Source: Sutterellaceae bacterium (GTDB lineage: Bacteria; Pseudomonadota; Gammaproteobacteria; Burkholderiales; Burkholderiaceae_F). From it: a stretch of 9,621 nt of DNA. Shown one piece after another: positions 1 through 6,261 of this stretch. Each line of letters opens with the position of its first letter. Within the stretch, counting starts at the first letter, position 1. The notes beneath the pieces were generated by a model. The model did not search any database and had not been told where the DNA came from. It saw nothing but the letters and a program-made list of their open reading frames with translations. The stretch lies in contig JAUNOJ010000056.1 in NCBI GenBank assembly GCA_030531135.1, forward strand, positions 1-9,621. The letters run 5' to 3'. A program made the translations under genes and the position numbers.

Positions 1-580
1 CAACGACTTCGCGTTTGGCCCACCCTGCCACGCGCCACAGGAAAAATGCCGCACAGGCCGCTGCCGGCGCAAACCAGGCGATGCTCGTTTGCCCGTTGGG
101 AATAATGATGACGGCTGCGGCAATGGGGCCGATGGCAGACCCTGCATTGCCCCCGACTTGAAAGACGGCCTGCGCCAAACCCTTGCGTCCGCCCGAGGCT
201 TTCTGCGCCACGCGCGCCGACTCCGGATGAAAGATGGCAGAGCCGCAGCCCACGACGGCAACCGAAATTAAAATGGACATGAGGCTTGAGGCGTAAGCCA
301 ACGAAATCAAACCGGTCAATGTCAAAAGCATCCCGAAGGGCAAAGCGTACGGGCGCGGCGTTTTGTCCGACACATAACCCACGACAGGCTGCAACAGGGA
401 ACTTGTGAGCTGTACCGTCAGGGTAATGAGTCCCACCTCTGTAAAAGTCAGTGCGTTGGCTTCTTTCAACAATGGAAGCGATGCGGGCAACAACGACTGC
501 ATCGTATCGTTTAAAAAATGTGAGGCGCTGATGAGAAGCAAAATGCCCATCACGGGGCCGGTTTGGCGATTCGTGTTCAT
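1..580 (-). CDS. fsr: Fosmidomycin-resistance-like MFS exporter (5' part, runs off the window)
   Basis: An open frame on the minus strand begins with ATG at 580-578 and stays open for 193 codons to the left edge, so about half of a typical ~400-residue MFS protein is present. The translation starts MNTNRQTGPVMGILLLISAS and shows about six hydrophobic segments. The features SHFLNDTMQSLLPASLPLLK (residues 20-39), VGLITLTVQLTSSLLQPVVG (49-68), the loop 2-3 motif GYVSDKTPRPY (68-78) and IFHPESARVA (116-125) closely resemble the Fsr family as I know it. Family members are inner-membrane, proton-driven drug exporters, named for fosmidomycin resistance in Escherichia coli; the natural substrate is unclear. 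The Shine-Dalgarno sequence is weak (a purine patch just before the ATG). The gene is divergent from the AraC-type regulator at 679, with 98 bp between them, which suggests local control. I am confident of the family and less sure of the substrate. Confidence 0.88.
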   Translation of the reverse strand, partial: MNTNRQTGPVMGILLLISASHFLNDTMQSLLPASLPLLKEANALTFTEVGLITLTVQLTSSLLQPVVGYVSDKTPRPYALPFGMLLTLTGLISLAYASSLMSILISVAVVGCGSAIFHPESARVAQKASGGRKGLAQAVFQVGGNAGSAIGPIAAAVIIIPNGQTSIAWFAPAAACAAFFLWRVAGWAKREVV

Positions 581-643
581 CTCTGACAAATTTCCAAAAA
601 CTGAACTCGACCTTTTCAATCCAAGGCCGTCGTGACGATAGTT

Positions 644-649
644 TACAAT
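644..649 (+). promoter_or_regulatory. Possible -10 element of the AraC-type regulator
   Basis: TACAAT lies 30 bp upstream of the regulator's ATG, where a sigma70 -10 box would give a leader of roughly 23 nt. No good -35 box stands 16-18 bp further up (the best positions fall in CCAAGG), so the promoter would be weak or activator-dependent. The 98-bp divergent region must also hold the exporter promoter, which I could not assign. Confidence 0.3.
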
Positions 650-678
650 GACAAGACCCACATCAAAGGACAAACGAC

Positions 679-1437
679 ATGGACGAAGGAACAGCAATTG
701 AAAACGGCTGGCGGCAGTTTGCCAAAGACTTTGACGTCGGGGGCGAACGTCCCGAGCATATGCACGACGACGCGCAACTGCTTTACGCCAATCGAGGCGT
801 AATGCTCGTCAAAACCCAAGGGCGACAGCGCATCATTGCGCCCTTTCAGGCACTGTGGATCCCGGCGGGCGTTGCCCACTCCATTCGCTTTCTGACGGAC
901 ACCTGCATGCGAAGCCTCTACTTTCCCATGGAGGCGACAAAATTCAAGCGCCTCAAAGCCCAAGTCCGTCTGGTGGCGATGCCCGCGCTTTTGCGAGAAC
1001 TCATTGCCGCCATCTTTGAAAGTGAGAGCGACAAAGCGACGCTCAATCTCATGACGCAACTCGTGTTTCGACTGATCGAACAAGGCAAAGAGCTGACCGT
1101 GACGATTCCTTTGACGGACGATGCGCCACTGGCTCGTCTCATGACGGAGATTTTGGCCAAGCGCCTGTGGGATATGTCGCTTGCGGACGCGGCAGCTAAA
1201 CTCAATCTCACCCCCAAAACGTTTTCTCGGCACTTCAAAAACAGTGTTTCGATGAGCTATCGCGACTGGATGGTTCGGGCCAAGCTTTTGACTGCTTTGG
1301 ATTTGCTGGCGGGCGGTATGTCGATCAAACAGACGGCCTTTGCGTTGGGTTACGGTGAGAGCGCAACGTTTATTGCAGCGTTCAAGCGCCTTTTTGGCGT
1401 CACGCCGGGCAATGTCTCGGGAAACGGTCGGAATTGA
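679..1437 (+). CDS. AraC-family transcriptional regulator with N-terminal cupin (NimR-like)
   Basis: 252 residues. Residues about 20-85 form a cupin sensor: PEHMHDDAQLLYA (25-37, with H27 and H29), then QALWIPAGVAHSIRF (57-71). This pattern is typical of the NimR (YeaM) subgroup of AraC regulators. The C-terminus carries the two helix-turn-helix motifs of the family: DMSLADAAAKLNLTPKTFSR (165-184) and SIKQTAFALGYGESATFIAA (215-234), ending in FKRLFGVTPG (235-244). The start is supported by AAAGGA at 665-670, eight bases before the ATG. In E. coli, NimR sits divergent to the MFS exporter gene nimT and controls it. The same arrangement here, with an Fsr-like exporter, suggests the protein senses a small molecule and controls that exporter and perhaps itself. 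The ligand cannot be read from sequence. The gene ends without an obvious intrinsic terminator. Confidence 0.93.
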   Translation: MDEGTAIENGWRQFAKDFDVGGERPEHMHDDAQLLYANRGVMLVKTQGRQRIIAPFQALWIPAGVAHSIRFLTDTCMRSLYFPMEATKFKRLKAQVRLVAMPALLRELIAAIFESESDKATLNLMTQLVFRLIEQGKELTVTIPLTDDAPLARLMTEILAKRLWDMSLADAAAKLNLTPKTFSRHFKNSVSMSYRDWMVRAKLLTALDLLAGGMSIKQTAFALGYGESATFIAAFKRLFGVTPGNVSGNGRN

Positions 1438-1643
1438 GGATTTACCCTCGCACCACAAGATATAGTGGGTCAAAGCGTTTCGTTATTCCGACATCGTTGA
1501 CTTGGGACGCATTTTCGTCGAAATTCGATCCGAAAGTCGAACCGAGAAAGCGATAATTTGGGTGAGAAAACCAAAAGTAAAAAAGCGAAAAAAGTAAAAA
1601 CAATAAAACAGGCTCTTTTACACCACACCGAAGGAGGCGCATT
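1438..1643 (+). other. 206-bp gap after the AraC gene, with an A-rich tract
   Basis: No gene is seen between the regulator's stop and the small membrane protein. The last 90 bases are strikingly A-rich, with two copies of AAAAGTAAAAA (inside 1573-1584 and 1588-1600) and further A runs up to 1618, which could bend DNA or act as an UP element. TATAGT (1461-1466) and GATAAT (1552-1557) resemble -10 boxes, but neither has a convincing -35 partner, so I do not call a promoter. Confidence 0.4.
1631..1637 (+). promoter_or_regulatory. Perfect Shine-Dalgarno sequence for a small gene
   Basis: AAGGAGG is followed by a 7-base spacer and ATG at 1644. It is the strongest ribosome binding site in the window, better than those of the long genes. 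It is the main reason to accept the 49-codon reading frame that follows as a real gene. Confidence 0.75.
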
Positions 1644-1793
1644 ATGTTGACACGTTTGACCGGGTTCGGGCGCGAACATTTCAAGACCATCCTGCTTTGG
1701 ATCGCCATTTGGGCAATCGTCGTGATCGGCTTTCGTGTTTTGGCTTGGGGCATCGGCTTTGCCTGTGAAGAAACCGTTTGCAAGATCATTTGA
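1644..1793 (+). CDS. Small single-pass membrane protein, 49 residues, unknown function
   Basis: ATG at 1644 to TGA at 1791-1793. The protein begins MLTRLTGFGREHFK: a short basic N-terminus (R4, R10, H12, K14). It continues with a hydrophobic stretch over about residues 15-40 (TILLWIAIWAIVVIGF, then RVLAWGIGFA), with tryptophans at 19, 23 and 35. It ends in CEETVCKII, where C41 and C46 form a CX4C pair. By the positive-inside rule the N-terminus should be cytoplasmic and the Cys pair periplasmic, where a disulfide is possible. R31 interrupts the hydrophobic stretch. I recognise no family. The perfect Shine-Dalgarno at 1631-1637 and the membrane-protein composition support it. It is free-standing: 206 bp after the AraC gene and 406 bp before fhs, with no obvious partner. 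Possible roles (guesses) are a membrane-stress peptide, a transporter accessory subunit or a type I toxin. No antisense RNA was identified to support the last. Confidence 0.65.
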   Translation: MLTRLTGFGREHFKTILLWIAIWAIVVIGFRVLAWGIGFACEETVCKII

Positions 1794-1988
1794 CGCAAAC
1801 TCGTGCTTTTTGCCGATACCAATTTGTGCACATTTGTGGCATAGTGCGCCACACGATGTTGTGATTGAAATGCAGGGGTGAAAACCGCGCCCTGCAAAAA
1901 GTTAAAAATTTGAATTTGCGTGTTTGCAGAACGCGTCAAACCAATTGCGTCGCACGCACGCCCTCCCCTCGACGGGGGTGAATGCCGG

Positions 1989-2092
1989 TTGATTGAGCTC
2001 TCAGGCTTTGCGTCATTGGAAACAACAATTCGTACGCAGTCTGTTTGGGTCTATTCCGTTTCGGATGTCGTAAGTCTTGATTGAGCTTCTCA
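1989..2092 (+). repeat. Direct repeat pair in the fhs leader
   Basis: TTGATTGAGCTCTCA at 1989-2003 and TTGATTGAGCTTCTCA at 2077-2092 differ by one inserted T and lie 88 bp apart. They could be protein-binding sites, RNA elements or a small duplication. The coordinates span both copies and the DNA between them. Confidence 0.6.
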
Positions 2093-2116
2093 CCGGTTCC
2101 CCGTCAAGGGGATTTT

Positions 2117-2140
2117 GTCGTGCTGCAAAATGCGCACGAC
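2117..2140 (+). promoter_or_regulatory. Strong hairpin 60 nt before the fhs start
   Basis: GTCGTGC (2117-2123), a bulged T (2124) and GC (2125-2126) pair with GCGCACGAC (2132-2140) around an AAAAT loop: nine base pairs with one bulge. A T-rich run begins about 12 bases later. The gap is too long for a standard intrinsic terminator, so it may be a structural or pausing element of the leader rather than an attenuator. Confidence 0.45.
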
Positions 2141-2199
2141 TTGTACCGAATTTGTTTTTTAAACCTTTTTTCCTTTTTAACTTTTTTATAGGACAGCCC

Positions 2200-3843
2200 A
2201 TGCTTTCTGATATCGAAATTGCCCAGCAGGCCAAACTCAAGCGTATCGACAACCTCGCGCACGAATGGGGTTTGGAAGATTCCGAATTCGAACCCTATGG
2301 TTGGGACAAGGCCAAGGTGAACTTGAAGGCCGATCGCGCCGACAAGGGTAAGCTCATTTTGGTGACGGCCACCTCCGGTATGCCTGCAGGCTCCGGCAAA
2401 ACCACCACTTCCATTGCCCTTGCTCAGGCCATGAACCGTTTGGGCAAAAAGGCCGTGTTGGCTTTGCGCGAACCGTCTTTGGGCCCGGTCTTCGGCATGA
2501 AGGGCGGTGCCGCCGGCGGCGGTTACTCGCAAGTGTTGCCGATGGAATCCATCAACCTGCACTTTACGGGTGATTTCCACGCCATTACGGCCGCCAACAA
2601 CCTCATCGCCGCTTTGATCGACAATGCCCGTCATCAGCGTCAGGTCGACTTGAAGGAAGTCACCTGGAAGCGTGTGCTCGACGTCAACGACCGTCAGTTG
2701 CGCTTTATCGTCGACGGCCTCGGGGGCTCTGCCAACGGTACGCCCACCGAAACCGGCTTTGACATTACGGCAGCAAGCGAACTCATGGCCGTGCTTTGCC
2801 TGGCAGACGGCATGGACGATTTGCGCGCTCGTATCGATCGCCTGGTTTTGGGCATCAAGCGCGACGGTACGCCCTTTACCTGCAAGGAACTCGGTGCTAC
2901 GGGTTCTGTGATGGCGCTGTTACTTGACGCCATGAAGCCCAATCTGGTTCAGACCTTGGAAGGCACGCCCGCATTTATTCACGGCGGCCCCTTTGCCAAC
3001 ATCGCCCACGGTTGCAACTCGGTTGCCGCCACGCGCGCTGCTTTAAAGCTTGGCGACTATGCCATTACCGAAGCCGGCTTCGGCTCCGACTTGGGTGCCG
3101 AAAAGTTCTATGACATCAAGTGCCGTTTGACGGGCTTGCAACCTGCGGCCGTGGTGCTTGTGACGAGTTTGAAGGCCTTGAAGTGGCACGGCGGCGTGGC
3201 ACTGCCCGAAATCGGCAAACCCAACCTCGAAGCCTTGAAGAAGGGCTTGTGCAACTTGGATGCGCACATTGCCAATCTGAAGGCCTTTGGTCCGGGCATT
3301 GTTGTCAGCATGAACCACTTTGCCAATGATCCGGAAGACGAAATCGCCGTCTTGCGTGCCCGTTGCGAAGAATTGGGCGTGAAGTTTGCCATTTCCGACG
3401 GCTTTGCCTTGGGCGGCAAGGGTGCCGAAGACGTGGCCAAGGCCGTGTTCGAAACGGCTGAAAATACGACTGCTTTGAATCATCCGTGCGAAGCCGACGA
3501 CGATGTCGTGACGAAGGTCACCAAGATCGCTCAGCGCGTTTACGGTGCTGCCACGGTGACGTTGTCCGACGCTGCCAAGAAGGACTTGAAGGCCATTGTC
3601 GAGATGGGCTTTGACAAGTTGCCTGTCTGTATCGCCAAGACCCCCTTCTCTTTGACGGCCGATGCCAAGGCTTTGGGTGCGCCCAAGGGCTTTGATTTGC
3701 CGGTGGCTCGCTTGATTTTGAACGCCGGTGCCGGCTTTGTGGTGGTCACCACGGGCGCCATCATGCGTATGCCGGGCTTGCCGAAGGTGCCGGCTGCCAT
3801 GCAGATCGATGTTGCCGACGGAAAGATTACCGGATTGGCTTAA
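2200..3843 (+). CDS. fhs: Formate-tetrahydrofolate ligase (10-formyl-THF synthetase)
   Basis: 547 residues, within the family's usual ~550-560. It joins formate to tetrahydrofolate with ATP to give 10-formyl-THF, feeding one-carbon units to purine synthesis and formyl-Met-tRNA in the cytoplasm. Motifs: P-loop AGSGKTTT (63-70), REPSLGPVFGMKGGAAGGGY (90-109, including the first family signature), NLHFTGDFHAI (119-129), NIAHGCNSVAAT (267-278), GFGSDLGAEKFYDIKCR (293-309), and a divergent second signature SLKALKWHGG (323-332). The frame is open from 2077, but homologous N-termini match MLSDIEIAQQAKLK. ATG 2200 also has AGGA (2190-2193) six bases upstream, so I start there. Two departures stand out: Ser replaces the common Glu in the P-loop (GSGKT versus GEGKT), and the second signature has SLK where family members have a V/I-R pair. 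Lysine codons are mostly AAG, consistent with high expression. No folD or other folate gene is adjacent. Confidence 0.96.
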   Translation: MLSDIEIAQQAKLKRIDNLAHEWGLEDSEFEPYGWDKAKVNLKADRADKGKLILVTATSGMPAGSGKTTTSIALAQAMNRLGKKAVLALREPSLGPVFGMKGGAAGGGYSQVLPMESINLHFTGDFHAITAANNLIAALIDNARHQRQVDLKEVTWKRVLDVNDRQLRFIVDGLGGSANGTPTETGFDITAASELMAVLCLADGMDDLRARIDRLVLGIKRDGTPFTCKELGATGSVMALLLDAMKPNLVQTLEGTPAFIHGGPFANIAHGCNSVAATRAALKLGDYAITEAGFGSDLGAEKFYDIKCRLTGLQPAAVVLVTSLKALKWHGGVALPEIGKPNLEALKKGLCNLDAHIANLKAFGPGIVVSMNHFANDPEDEIAVLRARCEELGVKFAISDGFALGGKGAEDVAKAVFETAENTTALNHPCEADDDVVTKVTKIAQRVYGAATVTLSDAAKKDLKAIVEMGFDKLPVCIAKTPFSLTADAKALGAPKGFDLPVARLILNAGAGFVVVTTGAIMRMPGLPKVPAAMQIDVADGKITGLA

Positions 3844-3847
3844 TCTG

Positions 3848-3856
3848 TGCTATAAT
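3848..3856 (+). promoter_or_regulatory. Extended -10 promoter element just after the fhs stop
   Basis: TGCTATAAT is a full-consensus extended -10 (TGnTATAAT), starting four bases after the fhs stop codon. The best -35 match, TTACCG at 3827-3832 with an 18-bp spacer, is weak, but extended -10 promoters can do without one. Transcription would start near 3863 and run directly into the hairpins and terminator that follow. Function is inferred from sequence only. Confidence 0.5.
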
Positions 3857-3862
3857 TCGAAT

Positions 3863-3935
3863 CGACTCGATATGTCATAGTTGAGTCATTCTCAGGCGAC
3901 TCGGGCAGGGATTCCATCCTTGCCCGAGTTTTTTT
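3863..3935 (+). ncRNA. Candidate small RNA or attenuator leader, about 73 nt
   Basis: A consensus extended -10 at 3848-3856 and an intrinsic terminator ending at 3935 bracket a non-coding segment of about 73 nt. Segment GACTC (3864-3868) can pair with GAGTC (3883-3887), extended by G-U and A-U pairs to about eight pairs. The same GAGTC can instead pair with GACTC (3898-3902), which would consume the base of the terminator stem. This 1-2-3-4 layout resembles an attenuator with terminator and antiterminator forms. It could equally be a stand-alone small RNA of two hairpins, or simply the 3' end of fhs mRNA. No open frame of note lies inside and I recognise no known RNA family. Confidence 0.35.
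3899..3935 (+). terminator. Strong intrinsic terminator downstream of fhs
   Basis: A 12-bp stem, ACTCGGGCAGGG (3899-3910) with CCTTGCCCGAGT (3918-3929), contains one G-U pair and a 7-nt loop ATTCCAT. It is followed by seven T residues (3929-3935). This is a textbook Rho-independent terminator. It ends fhs transcription and any transcript from the extended -10 at 3848, and it separates fhs from the hipA-like gene. Confidence 0.9.
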
Positions 3936-3962
3936 GGGGATTTGGCAATGAAGTATTACAAC

Positions 3963-3992
3963 TTTGTCATGCCCCGATCATGTGTTTGTCAT
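3963..3992 (+). repeat. TTTGTCAT direct repeats upstream of the hipA-like gene
   Basis: TTTGTCAT occurs at 3963-3970 and 3985-3992, 22 bp apart start to start, or two turns of B-DNA, so both copies face the same side of the helix. TATAGT (4003-4008), a plausible -10 box, follows 10 bp after the second copy, and no -35 box sits at the usual spacing. The layout fits activator or operator sites for the hipA-like gene, but the binding protein is unknown. Confidence 0.45.
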
Positions 3993-4056
3993 AAATACTC
4001 TCTATAGTGAGGCCCGGTAAAAGAGAAAAAACAATTTATTCTAAAAAGAAAAATTA

Positions 4057-5268
4057 ATGAAAAATCTAAAATCATTGACCGTCTGGTCACACGACGACGT
4101 GTCCGTCGCGCCCGTTTGTTTGGGCAAACTCGACACGAACACCTTTGCTTTCGACTACTGCGAAACGTGGTCGAAGTCTTCCGAAGCCCGTCGCTTCAAT
4201 CCCATCGGGGCTCTTCCCGAAACACCCTTGGCAGCAAGCCTCATTACCGATTCCCTTCCCGACAGTTGGGGGCGAGGTTTGATTAAGCGTCTCGGTCTTG
4301 CCACCGCCAGAAAAAACGAAGTGCTTTTTGTCGAAACGACCGACGCCGACGTTCTGGCAGGCGTGACCGACAGCGTTCGTATGGGAGCCTATCGCTTTTC
4401 GCAAACGGGCGACGACACGAATGCACCTCAAACCTTTGTGGGCGTCTCTACGCGAGCCCTACCCCGTCAAGGCGATTTAAAGACATTTCTTGAACTCGCG
4501 GCAACGTATGAAGCCGGCGACTCGATGTCGGTTCAGACATTGTCTCCCTTGGTCGAATTCGGAGCGTCTTTGGGCGGCTCTCGTCCCAAGGTGAACTTCG
4601 TGGGTGAGGACGGCGCGTTATGGATTGCCAAACTGCCTTCGATTCACGACGAGCGCAATTACGGTGCTTGGGAATATGTGGCCTTTTCATTGGCGCGCGA
4701 CTGCGGCATCAAGGTGCCGGAATTCGGGCTGGTGAATAAAAGTATTTTCGTAACAAAACGATTCGATCGTACTTCGGATGGCAAGCGCCGTCACTACTTC
4801 TCCACACGTGCGCTTTTGGGTGCGCAGAAAAACCGCGAAGCCAGAAGCTATCTTGAAATTTTGGGGTTGATCGAACGTATTTGCGGCAACCGGTCGGATG
4901 ACATCGAAGAGCTTTTCCGCCGTGTGGTCTTTAAGATCATGATCAGCGACGGGGACGATCATTTGCGCAACCATGGTTTCTTGCTCACGGAAAACGGTTG
5001 GAGTTTGGCGCCGGCGTTTGACATGACGCCGAGCACGACGAGCGAACATCTGGTGCTCACGTGGGATGAAAAGTGCCCCTGCTTTAACTTGAAGGGCTTG
5101 ATTTCTGCTGCGCCCATTTGGGGGATCGGTGTGGAACGCGCCCGTGAAATCGTGGACGAATGCCGTGAAGCGGTTTCGCGCTGGGAAGAAAAGGCACGTG
5201 AAGCCGGACTTTCAGATGACGAGATCAAGGCGATGGCACCGGCTTTCCGACACAACCAACCCGTCTAA
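4057..5268 (+). CDS. HipA-family serine/threonine kinase without a HipB partner
   Basis: 403 residues. HipA proteins are cytoplasmic kinases; E. coli HipA phosphorylates glutamyl-tRNA synthetase and causes growth arrest, normally held in check by the DNA-binding antitoxin HipB. The N-terminal subdomain shows the characteristic SLITDSLPDSWGRGLIKR (61-78). The kinase core has the glycine-rich loop SLGGSRPKVNF (171-181), a likely ATP-binding lysine in AKLPS (K192), WEYVAFSLA (205-213), FVTKRFDR (231-238), the catalytic loop DGDDHLRNHGF (298-308) and the metal-binding AFDMTPS (320-326). D300, N305 and D322 match E. coli HipA D309, N314 and D332, so it looks active. No HipB-like helix-turn-helix gene lies upstream (fhs) or downstream (a convergent transporter). 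The Shine-Dalgarno is poor (A-rich, no GGAG), hinting at low translation. The target cannot be inferred. The family call is secure; toxin activity is a guess. Confidence 0.9.
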   Translation: MKNLKSLTVWSHDDVSVAPVCLGKLDTNTFAFDYCETWSKSSEARRFNPIGALPETPLAASLITDSLPDSWGRGLIKRLGLATARKNEVLFVETTDADVLAGVTDSVRMGAYRFSQTGDDTNAPQTFVGVSTRALPRQGDLKTFLELAATYEAGDSMSVQTLSPLVEFGASLGGSRPKVNFVGEDGALWIAKLPSIHDERNYGAWEYVAFSLARDCGIKVPEFGLVNKSIFVTKRFDRTSDGKRRHYFSTRALLGAQKNREARSYLEILGLIERICGNRSDDIEELFRRVVFKIMISDGDDHLRNHGFLLTENGWSLAPAFDMTPSTTSEHLVLTWDEKCPCFNLKGLISAAPIWGIGVERAREIVDECREAVSRWEEKAREAGLSDDEIKAMAPAFRHNQPV

Positions 5269-5302
5269 AACCTTTTTCAATCGAAGGGTTTGCACTGACA
5301 AC

Positions 5303-5330
5303 AACGCCGCGAGTTTCGGCCCGCGGCGTT
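5303..5330. terminator. Hairpin between convergent hipA-like and EamA genes
   Basis: AACGCCGCG (5303-5311) pairs perfectly with CGCGGCGTT (5322-5330), with a 10-nt loop. The gap is only 72 bp between two converging genes, so the hairpin probably serves both strands. The T tracts are poor (GTTTGC on plus, GTTGTTGTC on minus), so termination may be incomplete. The stem sequence recurs at 7255-7284. Confidence 0.6.
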
Positions 5331-5340
5331 TGCATATGCT

Positions 5341-6261
5341 CTAACGGCGAAGGCCAAAAAGTCGATGCCCCCACTCCGAAATTACTAAGCCTGCGATGGT
5401 CATGGCGCAACCGCTCACAGACATCCAGGTGATCGGCTCTCCCAAAAAGACGATGGCCGTGAGGATGGTAACGACCGGAATCAGATAGATGTAGATGCTC
5501 GTTTTGACGGTGCCCAAGACTTTGACGGCATAGTTCCAAGTGGCAAAGCACATTGCCGATGCGCCGAGCCCCAAAAACAAAAGGTTGGCGATGTTGACGG
5601 GATCCATCAGGCGCTCAAGCCCAAGACGAAATTCGAAGAGCCAAGGCGTGGGCAGCATGAAGACGATGCCCCAGAAAAACGTTCTGCGCGTGCAGGCAAT
5701 GGTTCCAAAGCCGAAGTCGGCCATTTTGCGGGTAAGTACCGCATAACAGGCCCACACAAAGGCAGCCGTCAACGCTAAGATATCGCCCGCCGGATTGAGT
5801 TCGAATTTGGCGCCGTTAAAACTAATCAAGGCAATGCCGCCGATGGCGAGCACAAATCCGACAAAGAAGTTGGCACGCAACGGCTCTTGGTCTTTAAGAC
5901 AAAGGTGCGTGAGAATCGCGGTAAAAAACGGCGACATCGTAATGAGAACACCCACGTTGGAAGCCATGGTAAGCGTCAAAGCGATGTTTTCCAGAAGGTA
6001 ATACAGGCAAATGCCGGTGAGCCCCGCGCCCATGAAAACGAGTTCTTGGTTCAACGTGACGTTTTTGAGCCGACGCGGACAAAAGAGCCACAAGGCTGCG
6101 TAGGCCATGACAAAGCGAAAAAGCAAAATCTCGACCGGCGAAAAGGACGTCAGCAGCACCTTGGTGGAAATGAAGGTTGTCCCCCAGATCAAAATTGTGA
6201 TCAGGGCGACCAAGTGGCCGACCGTCAAACTGTTGCCGGCGTGAAGAGATTGCGGTTGCAT
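5341..6261 (-). CDS. EamA/DMT-superfamily inner-membrane transporter
   Basis: 306 residues with about ten predicted membrane segments in two tandem EamA halves, the usual architecture and length of the 10-TM drug/metabolite exporter family. Typical marks are LITILIWGTTFISTKVLL early in the first half, FVMAYAALWLF following, ALTAAFVWACYAVLTRKM at the start of the second half, and IYLIPVVTILTAIVFLGEPI near the end. Relatives such as RhaT, YdcZ-like and RhtA-type proteins move amino acids, sugars or metabolites; the substrate here cannot be told. The ATG at 6261 lacks a clear Shine-Dalgarno (the bases before it are CCCCTCTCAA), and no better in-frame start is evident, so the exact N-terminus is less certain than the family. 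It is divergent from the AzoR-like gene and convergent with the hipA-like gene. Confidence 0.92.
   Translation of the reverse strand: MQPQSLHAGNSLTVGHLVALITILIWGTTFISTKVLLTSFSPVEILLFRFVMAYAALWLFCPRRLKNVTLNQELVFMGAGLTGICLYYLLENIALTLTMASNVGVLITMSPFFTAILTHLCLKDQEPLRANFFVGFVLAIGGIALISFNGAKFELNPAGDILALTAAFVWACYAVLTRKMADFGFGTIACTRRTFFWGIVFMLPTPWLFEFRLGLERLMDPVNIANLLFLGLGASAMCFATWNYAVKVLGTVKTSIYIYLIPVVTILTAIVFLGEPITWMSVSGCAMTIAGLVISEWGHRLFGLRR

Larger units (their letters stand above)
1794..2199 (+). promoter_or_regulatory. 406-nt structured leader upstream of fhs
   Basis: This stretch has no convincing gene. It holds inverted repeats that could fold in RNA: TGTGGC/GCCACA (1835-1840 with 1848-1853), TGCAGGG/CCCTGCA (1871-1877 with 1890-1896), CCCC/GGGG around TCGAC (1965-1977), TCCCC/GGGGA around GTCAA (2098-2112), and a strong stem at 2117-2140. 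A near-identical 15/16-mer occurs at 1989-2003 and 2077-2092. The last 50 bases before the Shine-Dalgarno are T-rich (runs at 2155-2160, 2166-2171, 2174-2178 and 2182-2187). I could not assign a sigma70 promoter, so how much of this is transcribed leader is unknown. I looked for the ZTP (pfl) and tetrahydrofolate riboswitch consensus features, both plausible for this gene, and did not find them. Confidence 0.4.

Noticed and set aside
643..1473. Long minus-strand open frame (276 codons) opposite the AraC-type regulator
   Set aside because: It is the antisense shadow of a convincing regulator gene. Its translation has no recognisable domain and is rich in Arg, His and Gln, as typical of antisense frames.
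1871..1896. Intrinsic terminator after the small membrane protein
   Set aside because: TGCAGGG/CCCTGCA is a good stem, but it is followed by A residues on the plus strand and only a short T run on the minus strand.
1442..1939. Minus-strand open frame of 165 codons across the small membrane protein
   Set aside because: No Shine-Dalgarno or domain; it is partly the complement of an A-rich tract. The plus-strand 49-codon gene has far better translation signals.
2077..2199. Earlier in-frame start for formate-THF ligase
   Set aside because: The extra 41 residues do not resemble the family and the T-rich tract would be translated as Phe/Leu runs. ATG 2200 has a Shine-Dalgarno sequence and matches homologous N-termini.
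1900..2199. ZTP (pfl) or tetrahydrofolate riboswitch before fhs
   Set aside because: I looked for the conserved 3' CTGGGC-type segment of the ZTP class and for the THF class core and saw neither. An Infernal search against Rfam would settle it.
3844..4056. Hidden hipB-like antitoxin gene upstream of the kinase
   Set aside because: The gap holds no frame long enough for a helix-turn-helix protein on either strand and is filled by a terminator and repeats.
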